A stretch of DNA of 64,000 nucleotides from Aquisphaera insulae (GTDB lineage: Bacteria > Planctomycetota > Planctomycetia > Isosphaerales > Isosphaeraceae), in contig NZ_JAALJH010000033.1 in the NCBI RefSeq assembly GCF_011064615.1, positions 1 to 64,000 of the forward strand, written 5' to 3'. A program made the position numbers and the translations under genes. Below are positions 63,937-64,000 of this stretch, in pieces. Under the pieces are notes generated by a model that saw only the letters and a list, made by a program, of their open reading frames with translations, ran no database searches and was not told where the DNA came from. How positions within the stretch are numbered: position 1 is the first letter of the stretch; every line of letters begins with the position of its first letter.

Positions 63937-64000
63937 CTACTTCGCCGGCAAATCGGCCGGCTCGGATGGACGGTCGTAGCGGACGGTGATGGCGGCCTTC
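63937..64000 (-). CDS. C-terminal end of a gene entering from the right
   Basis: On the minus strand the last 20 codons before TAG (63939-63937) read KAAITVRYDRPSEPADLPAK, with normal codon choice (G/C in third positions). The gene continues beyond the window. Too short to name. Confidence 0.4.
   Translation of the reverse strand, partial: KAAITVRYDRPSEPADLPAK

Noticed and set aside
1..64000. CRISPR arrays, tRNA or rRNA genes, transposases, prophage genes
   Set aside because: I looked for regularly spaced repeats, T-loop GTTCGA signatures, DDE/serine recombinase genes and phage structural genes, and saw none.

Overview
The window looks like chromosomal DNA of a planctomycete, most likely of the Isosphaeraceae type (Singulisphaera/Aquisphaera/Paludisphaera-like). 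This is an inference from gene content and style: very high GC, ECF sigma factors fused or paired with Hanks-type kinases, a ZAS-kinase directly behind an ECF sigma gene, LEPR-motif surface proteins, a PEP-CTERM protein, a YkgJ cysteine-cluster protein, a glycine-rich RRM protein, and duplicated TolQ/TolR-like genes. No rRNA, tRNA, CRISPR array, complete insertion sequence or prophage was seen.

Layout. 0-14 kb: a partial zinc-ribbon/membrane gene, a 1111-residue ECF sigma factor fused to a membrane-anchored sensory region, a secreted VOC protein, a ceramidase-like hydrolase, then small genes (RRM protein, ASCH-like protein, tiny zinc-ribbon and TPR-like proteins) among dispersed intergenic repeats; a histidine-kinase remnant; a YkgJ protein and an exported O-methyltransferase. 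14.3-18.6 kb: a tight five-gene operon (TolQ-, TolR-, TolR-like, OB-like, von Willebrand A). 19-22 kb: a K+-independent H+-pyrophosphatase, a terminator and a small basic protein. 22-27 kb: a kinase-vWA fusion, a LEPR protein and a DUF1624/HGSNAT-like membrane acyltransferase. 27.1-28.8 kb: an ATPase/Toprim-like pair resembling defence modules. 28.8-39.2 kb: SDR, MurE-like ligase, a glycosidase-like gene broken by a 73-bp duplication, PPK2, two unknown proteins and a PEP-CTERM protein. 39.2-42.5 kb: an ECF sigma/ZAS-kinase pair with a strong promoter. 42.8-51.3 kb: a 2840-residue DUF11-repeat surface protein. 51.4-53.2 kb: a second copy of a dispersed repeat, an ECF-sigma remnant and a secreted alpha/beta hydrolase. 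53.4-58.9 kb: rlmN, ECF sigma, comF, a second ATPase/Toprim-like pair (second gene frameshifted at an A5 run) and hemC. 59-64 kb: a multi-spanning membrane protein, a YihY/BrkB protein, an acidic proline-rich membrane protein with a strong terminator, and the tail of one more gene.

How the genes relate. Signal transduction and envelope functions dominate: three intact ECF sigma genes plus one remnant, two intact Hanks kinases, a kinase remnant, a TolQR-type energised operon and at least three extracellular or sorted surface proteins. Metabolic housekeeping is limited to hemC, rlmN, comF, hppA, ppk2 and the MurE-like gene. The two ATPase/Toprim-like pairs have the lowest-GC, least codon-biased sequence and look acquired. 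Several loci are degraded: histidine kinase, ECF sigma, glycosidase-like gene and the DUF3226-like gene. Two dispersed repeat families are each present twice in intergenic DNA.
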